Shown: positions 16,155 through 25,069, numbered from the stretch's first letter. The stretch is DNA of 64,000 bases from Streptomyces venezuelae (GCF_008642315.1 NZ_CP029192.1:8866001-8930000); one strand, 5' to 3'. Numbers and translations: made by a program. Notes: a model not told the origin generated them from the letters alone.

Positions 16155-17984
16155 GTGTCCACCAAGGTCTCCGATTACATCCTTCAGCGGCTGCGCGAGT
16201 GGGATGTCGAGCGAGTCTTCGCCTACGCCGGGGACGGCATCAACGGTCTCCTCGCCGCCTGGGGACGAGCGGACAACAAGCCCCAGTTCATCCAGTCCCG
16301 GCACGAGGAGATGTCCGCCTTCGAGGCAGTCGGCTACGCCAAGTTCTCCGGCAAGGTCGGCGTGTGCGCGGCCACCTCCGGTCCGGGCGCCATCCACCTT
16401 CTGAACGGCCTCTACGACGCCAAGCTCGACCACGTCCCCGTCGTCGCGATCGTCGGCCAGACGAACCGCAGCGCCATGGGCGGCTCCTACCAGCAGGAAG
16501 TCGACCTCCTGAGCCTCTACAAGGACGTCGCCTCGGACTTCTGCGAGATGGTGACCGTCCCCGAACAGCTCCCCAACGTCATCGACCGGGCCATGCGCAC
16601 CGCCTACGCCCGCCGCACGGTGACCGCGATCATCGTCCCCGCGGACGTGCAGGAACTCGACTACACCCCACCCACCCACGCCTTCAAGATGGTGCCCTCC
16701 AGCATCGGCATGGCCCAGTACGCGCCCGTGCCGACCGCCGACGATCTCACCCGGGCGGCCGAGGTGCTGAACGCGGGGGAGAAGGTCGCCGTCCTCATCG
16801 GCCAGGGCGCCCGCTCCGCGCGCGCCGAGGTGGAGCAGATCGCCGACGTCTTGGGCGCCGGCGTCGCGAAGGCGCTGCTCGGCAAGGACGCGCTGCCCGA
16901 CGACCTGCCGTACGTGACCGGATCCATCGGGCTCCTCGGCACCCGGCCCTCGTACGAGCTGATGCAGGAGTGCGACACGCTGCTCGTGATCGGCTCCAGC
17001 TTCCCGTACGCCCAGTTCCTGCCGGATTTCGACCAGGCGCGGGCGGTGCAGATCGACATCGATCCGCACATGATCGGCCTCCGGTACCCGTTTGAGGTCA
17101 ACCTGGTCGGTGACGCCAAGGAGACGCTCAAGGCGCTGCTGCCGCAGCTGAAGAAAAAGAAGCACGGCTCCTGGCGGAAGAAGATCGAGAAGGACACGGC
17201 CCGCTGGTGGGAGGTGATGCAACGACGTGCGGCGGTGGAGGCGGATCCCATCAACCCCGAGTACGTCGTGCACGCCCTGGACGCGCTGCTGCCCCACGAC
17301 GCGATCATCGCCGCGGACTCCGGCTCCGCGGCCAACTGGTACGCCCGGCACCTTCGCATGCGCGGCACCATGCGCGGTTCCCTGTCCGGGACCCTCGCCA
17401 CCATGGGGCCCGGCGTGCCGTACGTGATCGGCGCCAAGTTCGCCCACCCCGAGCGCCCCGCCATCGCCCTCGTGGGCGACGGCGCCATGCAGATGAACGG
17501 GCTCGGCGAACTGATCACGGTCGCCAAGTACTGGCAGGAGTGGCAGGACCCGCGGCTCGTGGTGGCCGTGCTCAACAACCAGGACCTCAACCAGGTCACC
17601 TGGGAGATGCGGGCCATGTCCGGCGCCCCGCAGTTCCTGCCCTCGCAGGCGCTGCCCGACGTGCCCTACGCCGACTTCGCCCGGTCCATCGGACTGGACG
17701 GCGTACGGGTGGAGAAGCCGGCCGACGTGGCATCGGCCTGGCATCGCGCGCTCGGCTCCGACCGGCCCTTCGTCATCGACTTCCGCACGGACCCCGACGT
17801 ACCGCCGATCCCGCCGCACGCCGACCTCGACCAGATCGAAGCCGCCGCGTCGGCCGTCCTCAAGGGCGACAGCGACCGGGTCGGCATCATCAAGCAGGGC
17901 CTCAAGGCCAAGGTGCAGGAGATGCTGCCGGGCCGCGGTTCGGGCGGCGGCTCCGGAGCGCCGAAGGGCACAGACGGCAAGTGA
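16155..17984 (+). CDS. Thiamine-diphosphate-dependent enzyme, PoxB/acetolactate-synthase superfamily, 609 aa
   Basis: All three domains of the family are present: PYR domain at about 1-180 (YAGDGINGLLAAW, then SRHEEMSAFEAVGYAK with the catalytic Glu that activates ThDP), central Rossmann-like domain at about 195-330 (AVLIGQGARSARAEVEQIADVLG), and PP domain at about 370-540 with GDGAMQMNGLGELITVAKY and LNNQDLNQVTWE, the GDG-N metal/ThDP motif. The family includes pyruvate oxidase and pyruvate:quinone dehydrogenase; PoxB-like quinone-linked pyruvate decarboxylation is the likeliest activity but not proven. The Gly/Ser-rich C-terminus lacks a clear membrane helix. GTG start with AAAGG upstream. 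Confidence 0.9.
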   Translation: MSTKVSDYILQRLREWDVERVFAYAGDGINGLLAAWGRADNKPQFIQSRHEEMSAFEAVGYAKFSGKVGVCAATSGPGAIHLLNGLYDAKLDHVPVVAIVGQTNRSAMGGSYQQEVDLLSLYKDVASDFCEMVTVPEQLPNVIDRAMRTAYARRTVTAIIVPADVQELDYTPPTHAFKMVPSSIGMAQYAPVPTADDLTRAAEVLNAGEKVAVLIGQGARSARAEVEQIADVLGAGVAKALLGKDALPDDLPYVTGSIGLLGTRPSYELMQECDTLLVIGSSFPYAQFLPDFDQARAVQIDIDPHMIGLRYPFEVNLVGDAKETLKALLPQLKKKKHGSWRKKIEKDTARWWEVMQRRAAVEADPINPEYVVHALDALLPHDAIIAADSGSAANWYARHLRMRGTMRGSLSGTLATMGPGVPYVIGAKFAHPERPAIALVGDGAMQMNGLGELITVAKYWQEWQDPRLVVAVLNNQDLNQVTWEMRAMSGAPQFLPSQALPDVPYADFARSIGLDGVRVEKPADVASAWHRALGSDRPFVIDFRTDPDVPPIPPHADLDQIEAAASAVLKGDSDRVGIIKQGLKAKVQEMLPGRGSGGGSGAPKGTDGK

Positions 17985-17996
17985 ACCCCGCAGTGT

Positions 17997-18014
17997 GCCC
18001 GCCCCGACGCGGGC
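17997..18014. terminator. Short hairpin between convergent genes
   Basis: GCCCGC and GCGGGC pair around a 6-base loop, 12 bases after the stop of the TPP enzyme gene and before the stop of the convergent membrane protein gene. Confidence 0.4.
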
Positions 18015-18034
18015 CTGCTCACGGATAGGGGCTG

Positions 18035-19435
18035 TCACCAGCCGGTGAACAGCAGATGGTTGATGAGCAAGGCGAGGGCGGCCTGGGCCGTGAGCCAGGC
18101 GCGGGGGTGGGTGAGGAACGCGCCGGCCGGCAGCAGCCACAGGGCGAACGGCAGCCAGATGCGTTCCGTTTCCGCCTTGCTCATCCCGGAGAGGTCCGCG
18201 ACGAGCAGCGCCGACAGGGCGGCGAGGACGAGCAGGGCAAGGCGCTGGGCGGCGGCGTGGTCCGGGCCGTCGCTGGGCTCGTCGGCTCGGGGCAGGACGT
18301 GTGCGCGTCCCCGGAAGAGGGTCACCACGGCCCGGCGCAGGCCCGCCACCGTGGCGAGACCCACGACGAGCACGGTGCAGGCGAGGTTGGCCCAGACCCA
18401 GTAGCCGTAGGGGCGGATGCCGCCCGCGCCTTGGTAGTAGCGCTCGACGAGCAGTCGGTACGCCTCCCACCAGTTGAACCCCGCGAACGTGAAGAGGAGC
18501 GGGACGACGGCGAAGCCGGCCAGGAACAGGGAAGGGGCGAGTGTCGTCCGCAGGCGGGTGCGTGGGCCGCTGCGCGATGACCGGCGCCGGGCGCCCAGCA
18601 CCAGCACGGCTGCCGCGACGAGCGCGAACAGCGTGAGGCCGTACGACAGGTAGCAGGTGAGGCCGAACAGCAGGCCCGAGGCGGGCGCGGTGAGACGCGG
18701 TCGGCGACCCGTCACCGCCAGGGCGAGCAGGGCCACGGCCCAGCCCGCGACCGCCGCGAAGTAGCCGTCCGCCGAAGTGCCCATCCACACCGCCGCGGGG
18801 GACAGGACCAGGAACGGCGCGGCCCGTCGCGCCAGGCCCTCCCCGGCCAGCGCCCGCACCGTCACCAGGACGGCCGCGCACGCCGTGGCGCCCACGGCGA
18901 TGCACCACGCTCCCGCCCAGGCACCGCCGCCCAGACCCGCCCGGTCGAGCAGGACGAATGTGAGCGTCGAGGCCGGCGGATGCCCGGCGACGTGCGCCGG
19001 CCAGGGGTCGGGGGAGTCGATCAGGATGTGCCGGGTGAAGTCCCGCAGCGTGCCGGGGATGTCGCCGAAGCGGTCGATGACCTGCAGATACTCGTACTTC
19101 GTGGTCAGGCGCTCGGTGATGCCGCGCTGCCGGCCGTCGATCAGCGCGAGCGAACACGTCCAGGCGGCCGCGGCGCCCCAGGCCGCGCCCAGCAGCGTGC
19201 GCCATCCCAAGCGGGCGGCGAGCCGCGGGCCGTACCCGACGACGGCGAGCGCGACGAGCAGCGCGGCGGGCGTTCCGGGGCCGAGGTGCGGTTCCCAACG
19301 GGCGTACAGAGGAGGCCAGTTGACGTGCAGGGTGCCGTCGGAGTTCTCGATGGCGGTGCCGAGCACTACGGCCGCCACGACGAGCAGAGCGGCGGCCAGG
19401 GCGGCACCCAGGTCGCGCAGAAGGTCACGGTTCAC
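18035..19435 (-). CDS. Multi-pass membrane protein, GT-C glycosyltransferase-like, 466 aa
   Basis: About ten to eleven hydrophobic helices. After the first helix (LGAALAAALLVVAAVVLG) comes a long outer loop, and further on DRFGDIPGTLRDFTRHILIDSPDPWPAHVAGHPPASTL. Acidic/aromatic residues in extracytoplasmic loops and the HxPP-like turn resemble polyprenyl-phosphosugar-dependent GT-C enzymes of actinobacteria, though no canonical DxD is obvious. A late YRLLVERYYQGAGG segment is also typical of that group. It is divergent from the molybdopterin oxidoreductase gene (about 110 bases). Family assignment is moderate and the donor and acceptor are unknown. Confidence 0.75.
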   Translation of the reverse strand: MNRDLLRDLGAALAAALLVVAAVVLGTAIENSDGTLHVNWPPLYARWEPHLGPGTPAALLVALAVVGYGPRLAARLGWRTLLGAAWGAAAAWTCSLALIDGRQRGITERLTTKYEYLQVIDRFGDIPGTLRDFTRHILIDSPDPWPAHVAGHPPASTLTFVLLDRAGLGGGAWAGAWCIAVGATACAAVLVTVRALAGEGLARRAAPFLVLSPAAVWMGTSADGYFAAVAGWAVALLALAVTGRRPRLTAPASGLLFGLTCYLSYGLTLFALVAAAVLVLGARRRSSRSGPRTRLRTTLAPSLFLAGFAVVPLLFTFAGFNWWEAYRLLVERYYQGAGGIRPYGYWVWANLACTVLVVGLATVAGLRRAVVTLFRGRAHVLPRADEPSDGPDHAAAQRLALLVLAALSALLVADLSGMSKAETERIWLPFALWLLPAGAFLTHPRAWLTAQAALALLINHLLFTGW

Positions 19436-19548
19436 ACCGGAACGCTAGGCCGGAGCCGCACGAACAGTGCCGATCACGGCCGTGACGTCAGCGTTTCGTC
19501 ATGAGTCCTACCCGCTCTCAAGGGGTGGTCCCGGCCTACCGTCGGGGC

Positions 19549-20832
19549 ATGCGCGACCAACCGCTCCCCTCGTCCCCCGGCTTCTGGCGCAGTCCCGTGC
19601 GCGGCCCCCGGTTCACCGCCGTGCTCGGCCTGGTTCTGCTCGGCGGCATCACCGTGCTGTTCGTGACGGGGCTGCTCTCGTACGCCGCTTACAACCCGGA
19701 CCTCGCCGCGGTGAACGACAAGACCCCGGACAAGGGGCTGCTCGGCTTCTACCTCTTCTCCTGGCCGACCGACCCGCCCTGGCTCTACCGGCTCACCCAA
19801 GGCGTCCACGTCACGCTCGGGATCACCCTGATCCCCGTCCTGCTCGCGAAGCTCTGGTCGGTCGTGCCGAAACTGTTCGCACTGCCGCCCGCACGGTCCG
19901 TCGCCCACGCACTCGAACGCCTCTCGCTGCTCCTGCTGGTGGGCGGCGCGCTCTTCGAGTTCGTGACCGGCGTCCTGAACGTTCAGCTCGACTACCTCTT
20001 CCCCGGCTCCTTCTACCCGCTGCACTTCTACGGGGCGTGGGTGTTCTTCGCTGCCTTCGTCACGCACGTGGTGCTGCGTCTGCCCGAGGCCATGCGCCAG
20101 TTGCGTGCGCTCCGTGCGCAACGCGCGGTGCGTGCGGGGCGAGCGGGTGGTGGTGAAGCCCCGGAAGCACCGGCTGAAGAAGGGGTGTTGGTGTCGCCGG
20201 ACCCCGCCGCACCCACGGTTTCCCGGCGCGGCGCCTTCGGGCTCGTCGGCGGCGGCTCGCTGCTCCTGCTCGCGACGACGGTCGGCCGCAGCTTCGACGG
20301 GCCGTTGCGCGAGACCGCCGTACTCGCGCCGCACGGCGGCAAGGACCCCGGCTCCGGACCCGGCGCGTTCCAGATCAACAAGACCGCCGCGTACGCGGGC
20401 ATCCGCGAGCGCGACACGAGTGCGGAAGCCTGGCAGCTCGTCCTGGTCGGCCGCCGGGGCACGGTCCGGCTCAGCCGCACCCAGCTCCTGCGGCGCCCCC
20501 AGCACGGCTCCGCACTGCCCATCGCCTGCGTGGAAGGGTGGTCGACGTCGGACCAGTGGTGGCAGGGCGTGCGGCTGCGGGACCTCGCGGCGCTGGTCGG
20601 CCACGACGATCCGCCGGACGTACTCGTGGAGTCCCTGCAGCAGCGCGGCGCCTTCCGCCGTGCCGCGCTGCGCGCCAACCAGGTCGGCGACGCGCGCTCC
20701 CTGCTCGCCCTGGCCGTCAACGGCGTCGACCTGACCCCCGACCACGGCTACCCGGCGCGGATCATCGTGCCCGCCGCGCCCGGTGTGCTCAACACCAAGT
20801 GGGTGGCCCGCATGACGTTCGGAGACCTGTGA
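19549..20832 (+). CDS. Membrane cytochrome-fused molybdopterin-dependent oxidoreductase, 427 aa
   Basis: The N-terminal half (to about residue 185) is a four-helix membrane module with histidines placed for b-haem (QGVHVTLG, LHFYGAWVFFAAFVTHVVLR). A linker leads to SRRGAFGLVGGGSLLLLATTVGRSF, a twin-Arg-like signal anchor, and then a molybdopterin domain of the sulfite oxidase/YedY type with IACVEGWSTSDQWWQGVRL, where the Cys is the expected Mo ligand, and GYPARIIVPAAPGVLNTKWV. The plan suggests an extracytoplasmic Mo enzyme feeding electrons through its own cytochrome. ATG 19549 is preferred; an in-frame ATG at 19501 is possible. The stop overlaps the next ATG (TGATG). Confidence 0.88.
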   Translation: MRDQPLPSSPGFWRSPVRGPRFTAVLGLVLLGGITVLFVTGLLSYAAYNPDLAAVNDKTPDKGLLGFYLFSWPTDPPWLYRLTQGVHVTLGITLIPVLLAKLWSVVPKLFALPPARSVAHALERLSLLLLVGGALFEFVTGVLNVQLDYLFPGSFYPLHFYGAWVFFAAFVTHVVLRLPEAMRQLRALRAQRAVRAGRAGGGEAPEAPAEEGVLVSPDPAAPTVSRRGAFGLVGGGSLLLLATTVGRSFDGPLRETAVLAPHGGKDPGSGPGAFQINKTAAYAGIRERDTSAEAWQLVLVGRRGTVRLSRTQLLRRPQHGSALPIACVEGWSTSDQWWQGVRLRDLAALVGHDDPPDVLVESLQQRGAFRRAALRANQVGDARSLLALAVNGVDLTPDHGYPARIIVPAAPGVLNTKWVARMTFGDL

Positions 20833-21329
20833 TGAGCCGTCGCCCCACCCAGACAATTCCGTCAGCGGTACGTGGACGCCTGTGCCGCCCGCCGCTCGGG
20901 AGTCCGCTCCAACTCCTGCTCCTTGCAAGCTCGTTCGCGCTGGCCGGCTACGCGGGGGTGCGGCTCCTCGCCGACGACTGGCTCGGCGTGACGCTCTGGT
21001 TCGTCGGGGCGGCCCTCGTGCACGATCTGGTGCTGGTGCCCGTGTACGCGGCTCTCGACCGCGCCCTCGTGCGGGCGGCGGGCAGGCGCCGGGAGCGCGT
21101 CGTGTACGTACGCGTACCCGCCGCGCTCTCCGGGCTGCTGCTGCTCGTCTGGTTCCCGCTGATCAGCGGGTCCGCGTCCGAGCGCTACGCGTCCGCGACC
21201 GGCGTGTCCGGCGACGGCTTCCTGACCCGGTGGCTGCTGATCACCGCCGTGCTGTTCGCCAGCTCGGGGCTGCTCCTCGTACTGCGGCTGCGCAGCGCGA
21301 CGAAGGAACGACCGTCCGCCGTCCACTGA
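20832..21329 (+). CDS. Four-helix membrane protein, partner of the Mo oxidoreductase, 165 aa
   Basis: Four hydrophobic segments (LLLLASSFALAGYAGVRLL, WFVGAALVHDLVLVPVYAAL, VPAALSGLLLLVWFPLI, WLLITAVLFASSGLLLVLRL) with a conserved-looking VHDLVLVPVY and a basic loop (GRRRERVVY). The ATG overlaps the upstream stop (GTGATGA), so the two are translationally coupled; a role as membrane subunit or assembly partner of the oxidoreductase is inference from that coupling. Its last 145 bases overlap the convergent methyltransferase frame. Confidence 0.75.
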   Translation: MSRRPTQTIPSAVRGRLCRPPLGSPLQLLLLASSFALAGYAGVRLLADDWLGVTLWFVGAALVHDLVLVPVYAALDRALVRAAGRRRERVVYVRVPAALSGLLLLVWFPLISGSASERYASATGVSGDGFLTRWLLITAVLFASSGLLLVLRLRSATKERPSAVH

Positions 21330-22015
21330 CCGCTGACACGCCAGCCCGCCCGCCCGGCGCGCCGCAGCAATGCGGGTGTGCCGAGGCGGGCCCACGGGAA
21401 CGGCCGCTCGTACGCGGTCTCGTCCACGCCCTCGCGCGCGCCGTGGGGGCCGACGGCCGGGACCAGACGTACGTCGACGCGCTCGTCGATGTCGACGGAC
21501 GCCGTCTCGGTGATCAACAGGCCACCGGGCGTGAGGAGTTCCGCGGCGCGTTCGAGCAGCGCGGACGGGTCACCGCCGATGCCGATGTTGCCGTCGAGGA
21601 GCAGAGCGGTCCCCCAGCGGCCCTCGCCGGGCAGCGGCTCGAAGACGGATCGGTGCAGCGCCTGGCCGCCGAGCCCCGTGGTGTGCGCGACGGCGGCCCG
21701 GCTGACGTCGATGCCCAGGGCGTGCCGGCCCCGGGCGGCCAGCGCGGCGACCAGCCGTCCTGGCCCGCACCCGATGTCGAGCACGGCCCCCTCGCAGCGC
21801 TCCAGTACGTCGAGATCCGTCGCGTCGGCGTGCGCGCACCAGCGCTCCACGTCCAACGGCAGCAGCCAACCGTCGGCGCGGCGCAGGAAGAGCGGGCCGC
21901 GCCCGGCTCGCAGCGCGTCGGCGTAGGGGTCGTCGCCCCAGGAAGGCGCGCAGACGTCGAGGAGATGACGGCCGGGTCCGGTGGAGGCTCGTACCGCCTC
22001 GTGCGCGGTGCTCAT
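21185..22015 (-). CDS. Class I SAM methyltransferase, 276 aa
   Basis: Motif I is VLDIGCGPGRLVAALAARG near residue 80, followed by ALGIDVSRAAVAH (acidic end of beta2), TALLLDGNIGIGGDP (motif II-like) and LLTPGGLLITETASVD (motif III). An N-terminal WGDDPYADALRAGRGPLFLRRADG region is typical of actinomycete enzymes of this subgroup. The true end is probably near residue 240: the final 35 residues lie antisense to the convergent membrane protein gene and look like read-through after loss of a stop. The ATG overlaps the stop of the upstream glycosyltransferase gene by the ATGA pattern, giving an operon. Confidence 0.85.
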   Translation of the reverse strand: MSTAHEAVRASTGPGRHLLDVCAPSWGDDPYADALRAGRGPLFLRRADGWLLPLDVERWCAHADATDLDVLERCEGAVLDIGCGPGRLVAALAARGRHALGIDVSRAAVAHTTGLGGQALHRSVFEPLPGEGRWGTALLLDGNIGIGGDPSALLERAAELLTPGGLLITETASVDIDERVDVRLVPAVGPHGAREGVDETAYERPFPWARLGTPALLRRAGRAGWRVSGQWTADGRSFVALRSRSTRSSPELANSTAVISSHRVRKPSPDTPVADA

Positions 22016-22629
22016 CGTCCGATGACCGTCCCGAGCCGCGCCAGCTCGGCCGCGAACCGGCCGTGCGGTGCGGCGTCGGCGACCGCGACCGCGTCGGCCG
22101 CCGTGTCCACGTCCCGCAGCCGCGGCAGATCGCGTACGCGCAGCCCGGCGGAGACGAGCCGCGCACGCTGTACGGCGCCCGTCGTGGACGTCGACATCGG
22201 TACGCCCCGCAGCAGTTCGGGATCCGGGTCGGCGAGCCCGAGCGCCCAGAACCCGCCGTCGTCCGCCGGCCCGAACCAGGCGTCACAGTCCGCGAAGTCC
22301 ACGGTGAGCAGCTCCGGGCTGACCTGCGGGGTGTCCATGCCGATGAGGAGAGCGGGCCCCCAACAGCCGGCGAAAGCCGCGGCCAAGCGCTCGTCCAGGC
22401 CACCCGCGCACTGGGGCACGACCTCGAAGCCGGACGGCAGCCAGGGGCCGGGCGTCCCGTCGAGGACCAGGACGCGGCGCCGAGCGGGCGTTGCCGCCAC
22501 GGCACGCAGGCTGTCCACGAGGGCGGCCTCGGCGAGGCGGGCGGCCTCGTGCGGGGAAAAGGGCGGGGTGAGCCGGGTCTTCACCCGCCCCGGCAGCGGC
22601 GCCTTGGCGATGACGAGGAGCGTGGTCAC
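22012..22629 (-). CDS. DUF2064 / TIGR04282-type glycosyltransferase, 205 aa
   Basis: A small GT-A-like protein: LLVIAKAPLPGRVKTRLTPPFSPHEAARLAEAAL is the nucleotide-binding N-terminus resembling nucleotidyltransferases, then VLVLDGTPGPW, GPALLIGMDTPQVSPELL with the metal-binding DTP, and CDAWFGPADDGGFWALGL. This is the DUF2064 arrangement (family once linked to arsenosugar biosynthesis). It probably adds a sugar or works with the adjacent GT2. It is coupled to the methyltransferase downstream (ATGA overlap) and follows the GT2 gene by about 70 bases. Confidence 0.87.
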   Translation of the reverse strand: MTTLLVIAKAPLPGRVKTRLTPPFSPHEAARLAEAALVDSLRAVAATPARRRVLVLDGTPGPWLPSGFEVVPQCAGGLDERLAAAFAGCWGPALLIGMDTPQVSPELLTVDFADCDAWFGPADDGGFWALGLADPDPELLRGVPMSTSTTGAVQRARLVSAGLRVRDLPRLRDVDTAADAVAVADAAPHGRFAAELARLGTVIGR

Positions 22630-22702
22630 GGGGATTCCTCCCGGAGGAACTGGAAGAAGAGGGCAGGGGAGAGGAGGGGGGTGAGCTGAGCGCCGCGGCG
22701 CA

Positions 22703-24160
22703 TCAGTCGCGCGGTGTCGGCGGGGTGGGCGGTGCCGTGGGGCGCCCGGCCGGTGTCGTCGGACTGCCCGGTGCCGTGGAGCCTGCCTGGGTCACTGGAC
22801 CGGCCGGTGCTGTCGGGCCTGCGGGTGTCGACGGGGCGCCCGGCGCGGAGGGATCGGCCGAGGATGCGGTCGACTCTGCTTGCGGCGAGGGGCCAGCCGA
22901 AGTCGGCGGATCACCCGGTGCCGGCGGGCCGCCCGGCGCGGACGGATTGGCCGGTGATGCCGTCGGGTCTGCCTGCGCCGAGGGGTCAGCTGAAGCCGGC
23001 GGTTCACCCGGTGCCGACGGATCGGCCGAGGATGCGGCCGGCTCTGCCCGCGCCGAGGGACCAGCCGAAGCCGACTGGTCGCCTGGTGCCGACGCGCCGA
23101 CCGGCGTCGACGGATGGGCCGATGGCGCCGTCGGATCTGCCTGAGCCGAGGGACCCGCTGAAGCCGACGGTTCGCCCGGTGTCGGCGGGCCGTCCGGCGC
23201 GGTCGGGTCGGCCGAGGACGCGGTCGGTTCTGCCTGCGCCGAGGGGCCAACCGATACCAACGGGCCTGCCGTTGCCGACGGGTCGCCCGGCGCCGACGGA
23301 TGGGCCGAGGATGCGGTCGGCTCTGCCTGCGGCGAGGGGCCAGCCGAAGTCGGCGGATCACCCGGTGCCGGCGGGCCGCCCGCCGGGGACGGATCACCCG
23401 GTGTAGACGCGCCGCCCGCCGGGGACGGATCACCCGCCCCCGTCCCAGGCCGCTCCGCCAAGACCTGGCTCATGTCGCGTACCGCCTGCCACGTGCCGCG
23501 CCACGTGCCCGTCACCTTCGACGCGCCGGTGCGCGGCAGATACGGGACGTCGTGCTCGGTCACCCGCCAGCCCGCGTCCGACGCACGGACCACCATCTGG
23601 AGCGGGTAGCCGCTGCGCCGGTCGGTGAGGCCCAGGGACAGAAGCGGCTCGCGGCGGGCGGCGCGCAGCGGGCCGAGGTCGTGCAGGCGCAGTCCGGTCC
23701 GGCGGCGGAGCATACGGGCGAGGGCGAGGTTGCCCGCGCGGGCGTGCGGGGGCCATGCGCCGCGGGTCTGCGGACGGCGGCGGCCGAGTACCAGGTCGGC
23801 CTCGCCGGCGCGCACCTCGCGTACGAAGGGGACGAGCAGGGACGGATCGAGGGAGGCGTCGCAGTCGCAGAAGCACACGATGTCGGCGGTGGCGGCGGTC
23901 AGGCCGGCGTGGCACGCGGCCCCGAAGCCGCGGCGCGCCTCGTGGACCACCGTGGCGCCGAGACCGCGGGCGATCTCCGCGGAACCGTCGGTGGAGCCGT
24001 TGTCCACGACGAGGGCGCGCCAGCCGCGCGGGATGCGGGCCAGCACCCAAGGCAGGGCGTCCGCCTCGTCGAGACAGGGCAGCACCACGTCGACGTCAGG
24101 TCGCAGCGGCTCCGCCTCGGGGCGTGCGGGATCCGTCGGATCCGGGGGAGAGGTCTTCAC
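22703..24160 (-). CDS. Family 2 glycosyltransferase with long Pro/Ala/Ser/Gly repeat tail, 485 aa
   Basis: Residues 20-240 form a GT2 domain: VDVVLPCLDEADALPWVL, ALVVDNGSTDGSAEIARGLGATVVHEARRGFGAA, FCDCDASLDP (metal motif) and ADLVLGRRRP, then SGYPLQMVVRASDAGWRVTEHDVPYLPRTGASKVTG. The subfamily resembles dolichyl-/polyprenyl-phosphate sugar synthases. The remaining 245 residues are low-complexity imperfect repeats such as GDPxxSAGPSPQAEPTASSAHPSAP, with no membrane helix. I used GTG 24160 (VKTSPPDP) because GGGTGAAG is well placed; GTG 24169 is also in frame. Operon with the DUF2064 and methyltransferase genes. Confidence 0.85.
   Translation of the reverse strand: MKTSPPDPTDPARPEAEPLRPDVDVVLPCLDEADALPWVLARIPRGWRALVVDNGSTDGSAEIARGLGATVVHEARRGFGAACHAGLTAATADIVCFCDCDASLDPSLLVPFVREVRAGEADLVLGRRRPQTRGAWPPHARAGNLALARMLRRRTGLRLHDLGPLRAARREPLLSLGLTDRRSGYPLQMVVRASDAGWRVTEHDVPYLPRTGASKVTGTWRGTWQAVRDMSQVLAERPGTGAGDPSPAGGASTPGDPSPAGGPPAPGDPPTSAGPSPQAEPTASSAHPSAPGDPSATAGPLVSVGPSAQAEPTASSADPTAPDGPPTPGEPSASAGPSAQADPTAPSAHPSTPVGASAPGDQSASAGPSARAEPAASSADPSAPGEPPASADPSAQADPTASPANPSAPGGPPAPGDPPTSAGPSPQAESTASSADPSAPGAPSTPAGPTAPAGPVTQAGSTAPGSPTTPAGRPTAPPTPPTPRD
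22720..23440 (-). repeat. Imperfect coding repeats encoding a Pro/Ala/Ser/Gly-rich tail
   Basis: Roughly 60-90-base imperfect units recurring through the 3' third of the GT2 gene, giving repeated PSAPGD-, SAGPSxQAEPTAS- type segments. Such repeats expand and contract by slippage or recombination. Confidence 0.7.
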
Positions 24161-24283
24161 GCGCTTCACCCTACGAGCGAGAATCGGGCATATCGGACTT
24201 CGGTTCCTTACGAAACGCGGACGTCGACGGCCCTGAGCGCCCCGAAGGCGCCGACGGCGTCCGCGCGGTGCGACGCTTGCCGC

Positions 24284-25069
24284 ATGGAGCAACAGCCGCA
24301 TGACCCGACACCGGGCGCACCCGCACGGCCCGGGACTGCCGGAGCCGGACGGATCCTGGTCGTCGACGACGACCCGACCGTCGCCGAGGTCGTCTCCGGA
24401 TACCTCGACCGTGCCGGATACGCCGTGGACCGTGCGGGCGACGGGCCGACGGCCCTGGCCCGGGCGGCCGAGCGCCGACCCGACCTCGTGGTCCTGGACC
24501 TGATGCTGCCGGGCATGGACGGCCTCGAGGTCTGCGGCCGACTGCGCGCCCAGAGGCCCGTACCGGTCATCATGCTGACCGCGCGCGGGGACGAGGACGA
24601 CCGCATCCTCGGCCTGGAGGTCGGCGCGGACGACTACGTCACCAAGCCGTTCAGCCCCCGCGAACTCGTCCTGCGGGTTGAGTCGGTCCTGCGCCGGGCC
24701 CGGCCCCGCAGCGACGCGCGCCGCCTGGTCGCGGCCGGTCTCACCGCCGATCCGGCGGCCCGTCGCGCCACCAAACACGGATCCGAACTCGCCCTCACCC
24801 TCCGGGAGTTCGACCTGCTGGCCTTCTTCCTCGCCCACCCCGGCCACGCCTACAGCCGCGAGGATCTGATGCGCGAGGTCTGGGGATGGGACTTCGGCGA
24901 TCTGTCGACCGTCACCGTCCACGTGCGGCGGCTGCGCGGCAAGATCGAGGACGACCCGGCCCGGCCCCGCCTGATCCAGACCGTCTGGGGCGTCGGCTAC
25001 CGCTTCGAGCCCGCGGGCGAGGCGGCCCCGGAGACCCTAGACGCCGCACCCACCCCCGCGGAGATGTGA
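24284..25069 (+). CDS. OmpR/PhoB-family response regulator, 261 aa
   Basis: Receiver domain: acidic pocket DDD at residues 28-30, phospho-acceptor Asp72 (VVLDLMLPGMDG), Thr99 and Lys121 (DDYVTKPF). C-terminal winged-helix DNA-binding domain: LTLREFDLLAFFLAHPGHAYSREDLMREVWGWDFGDLSTVTVHVRRLRGKIEDDP, ending with the wing VWGVGYRF. It overlaps the histidine kinase gene by GTGA coupling, so the two form a two-component system. It is divergent from the GT2 operon (125 bases between starts), which is therefore a candidate target. Confidence 0.95.
   Translation: MEQQPHDPTPGAPARPGTAGAGRILVVDDDPTVAEVVSGYLDRAGYAVDRAGDGPTALARAAERRPDLVVLDLMLPGMDGLEVCGRLRAQRPVPVIMLTARGDEDDRILGLEVGADDYVTKPFSPRELVLRVESVLRRARPRSDARRLVAAGLTADPAARRATKHGSELALTLREFDLLAFFLAHPGHAYSREDLMREVWGWDFGDLSTVTVHVRRLRGKIEDDPARPRLIQTVWGVGYRFEPAGEAAPETLDAAPTPAEM

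Noticed and set aside
16041..19298. A 1,085-residue minus-strand frame
   Set aside because: Antisense to the TPP enzyme gene and out of register with the real membrane protein gene; repetitive Arg/Gly/His composition and no domain.
23300..24283. N-terminal extension of the response regulator by 328 residues
   Set aside because: The extension is antisense to the GT2 gene; the receiver domain starts normally from ATG 24284.
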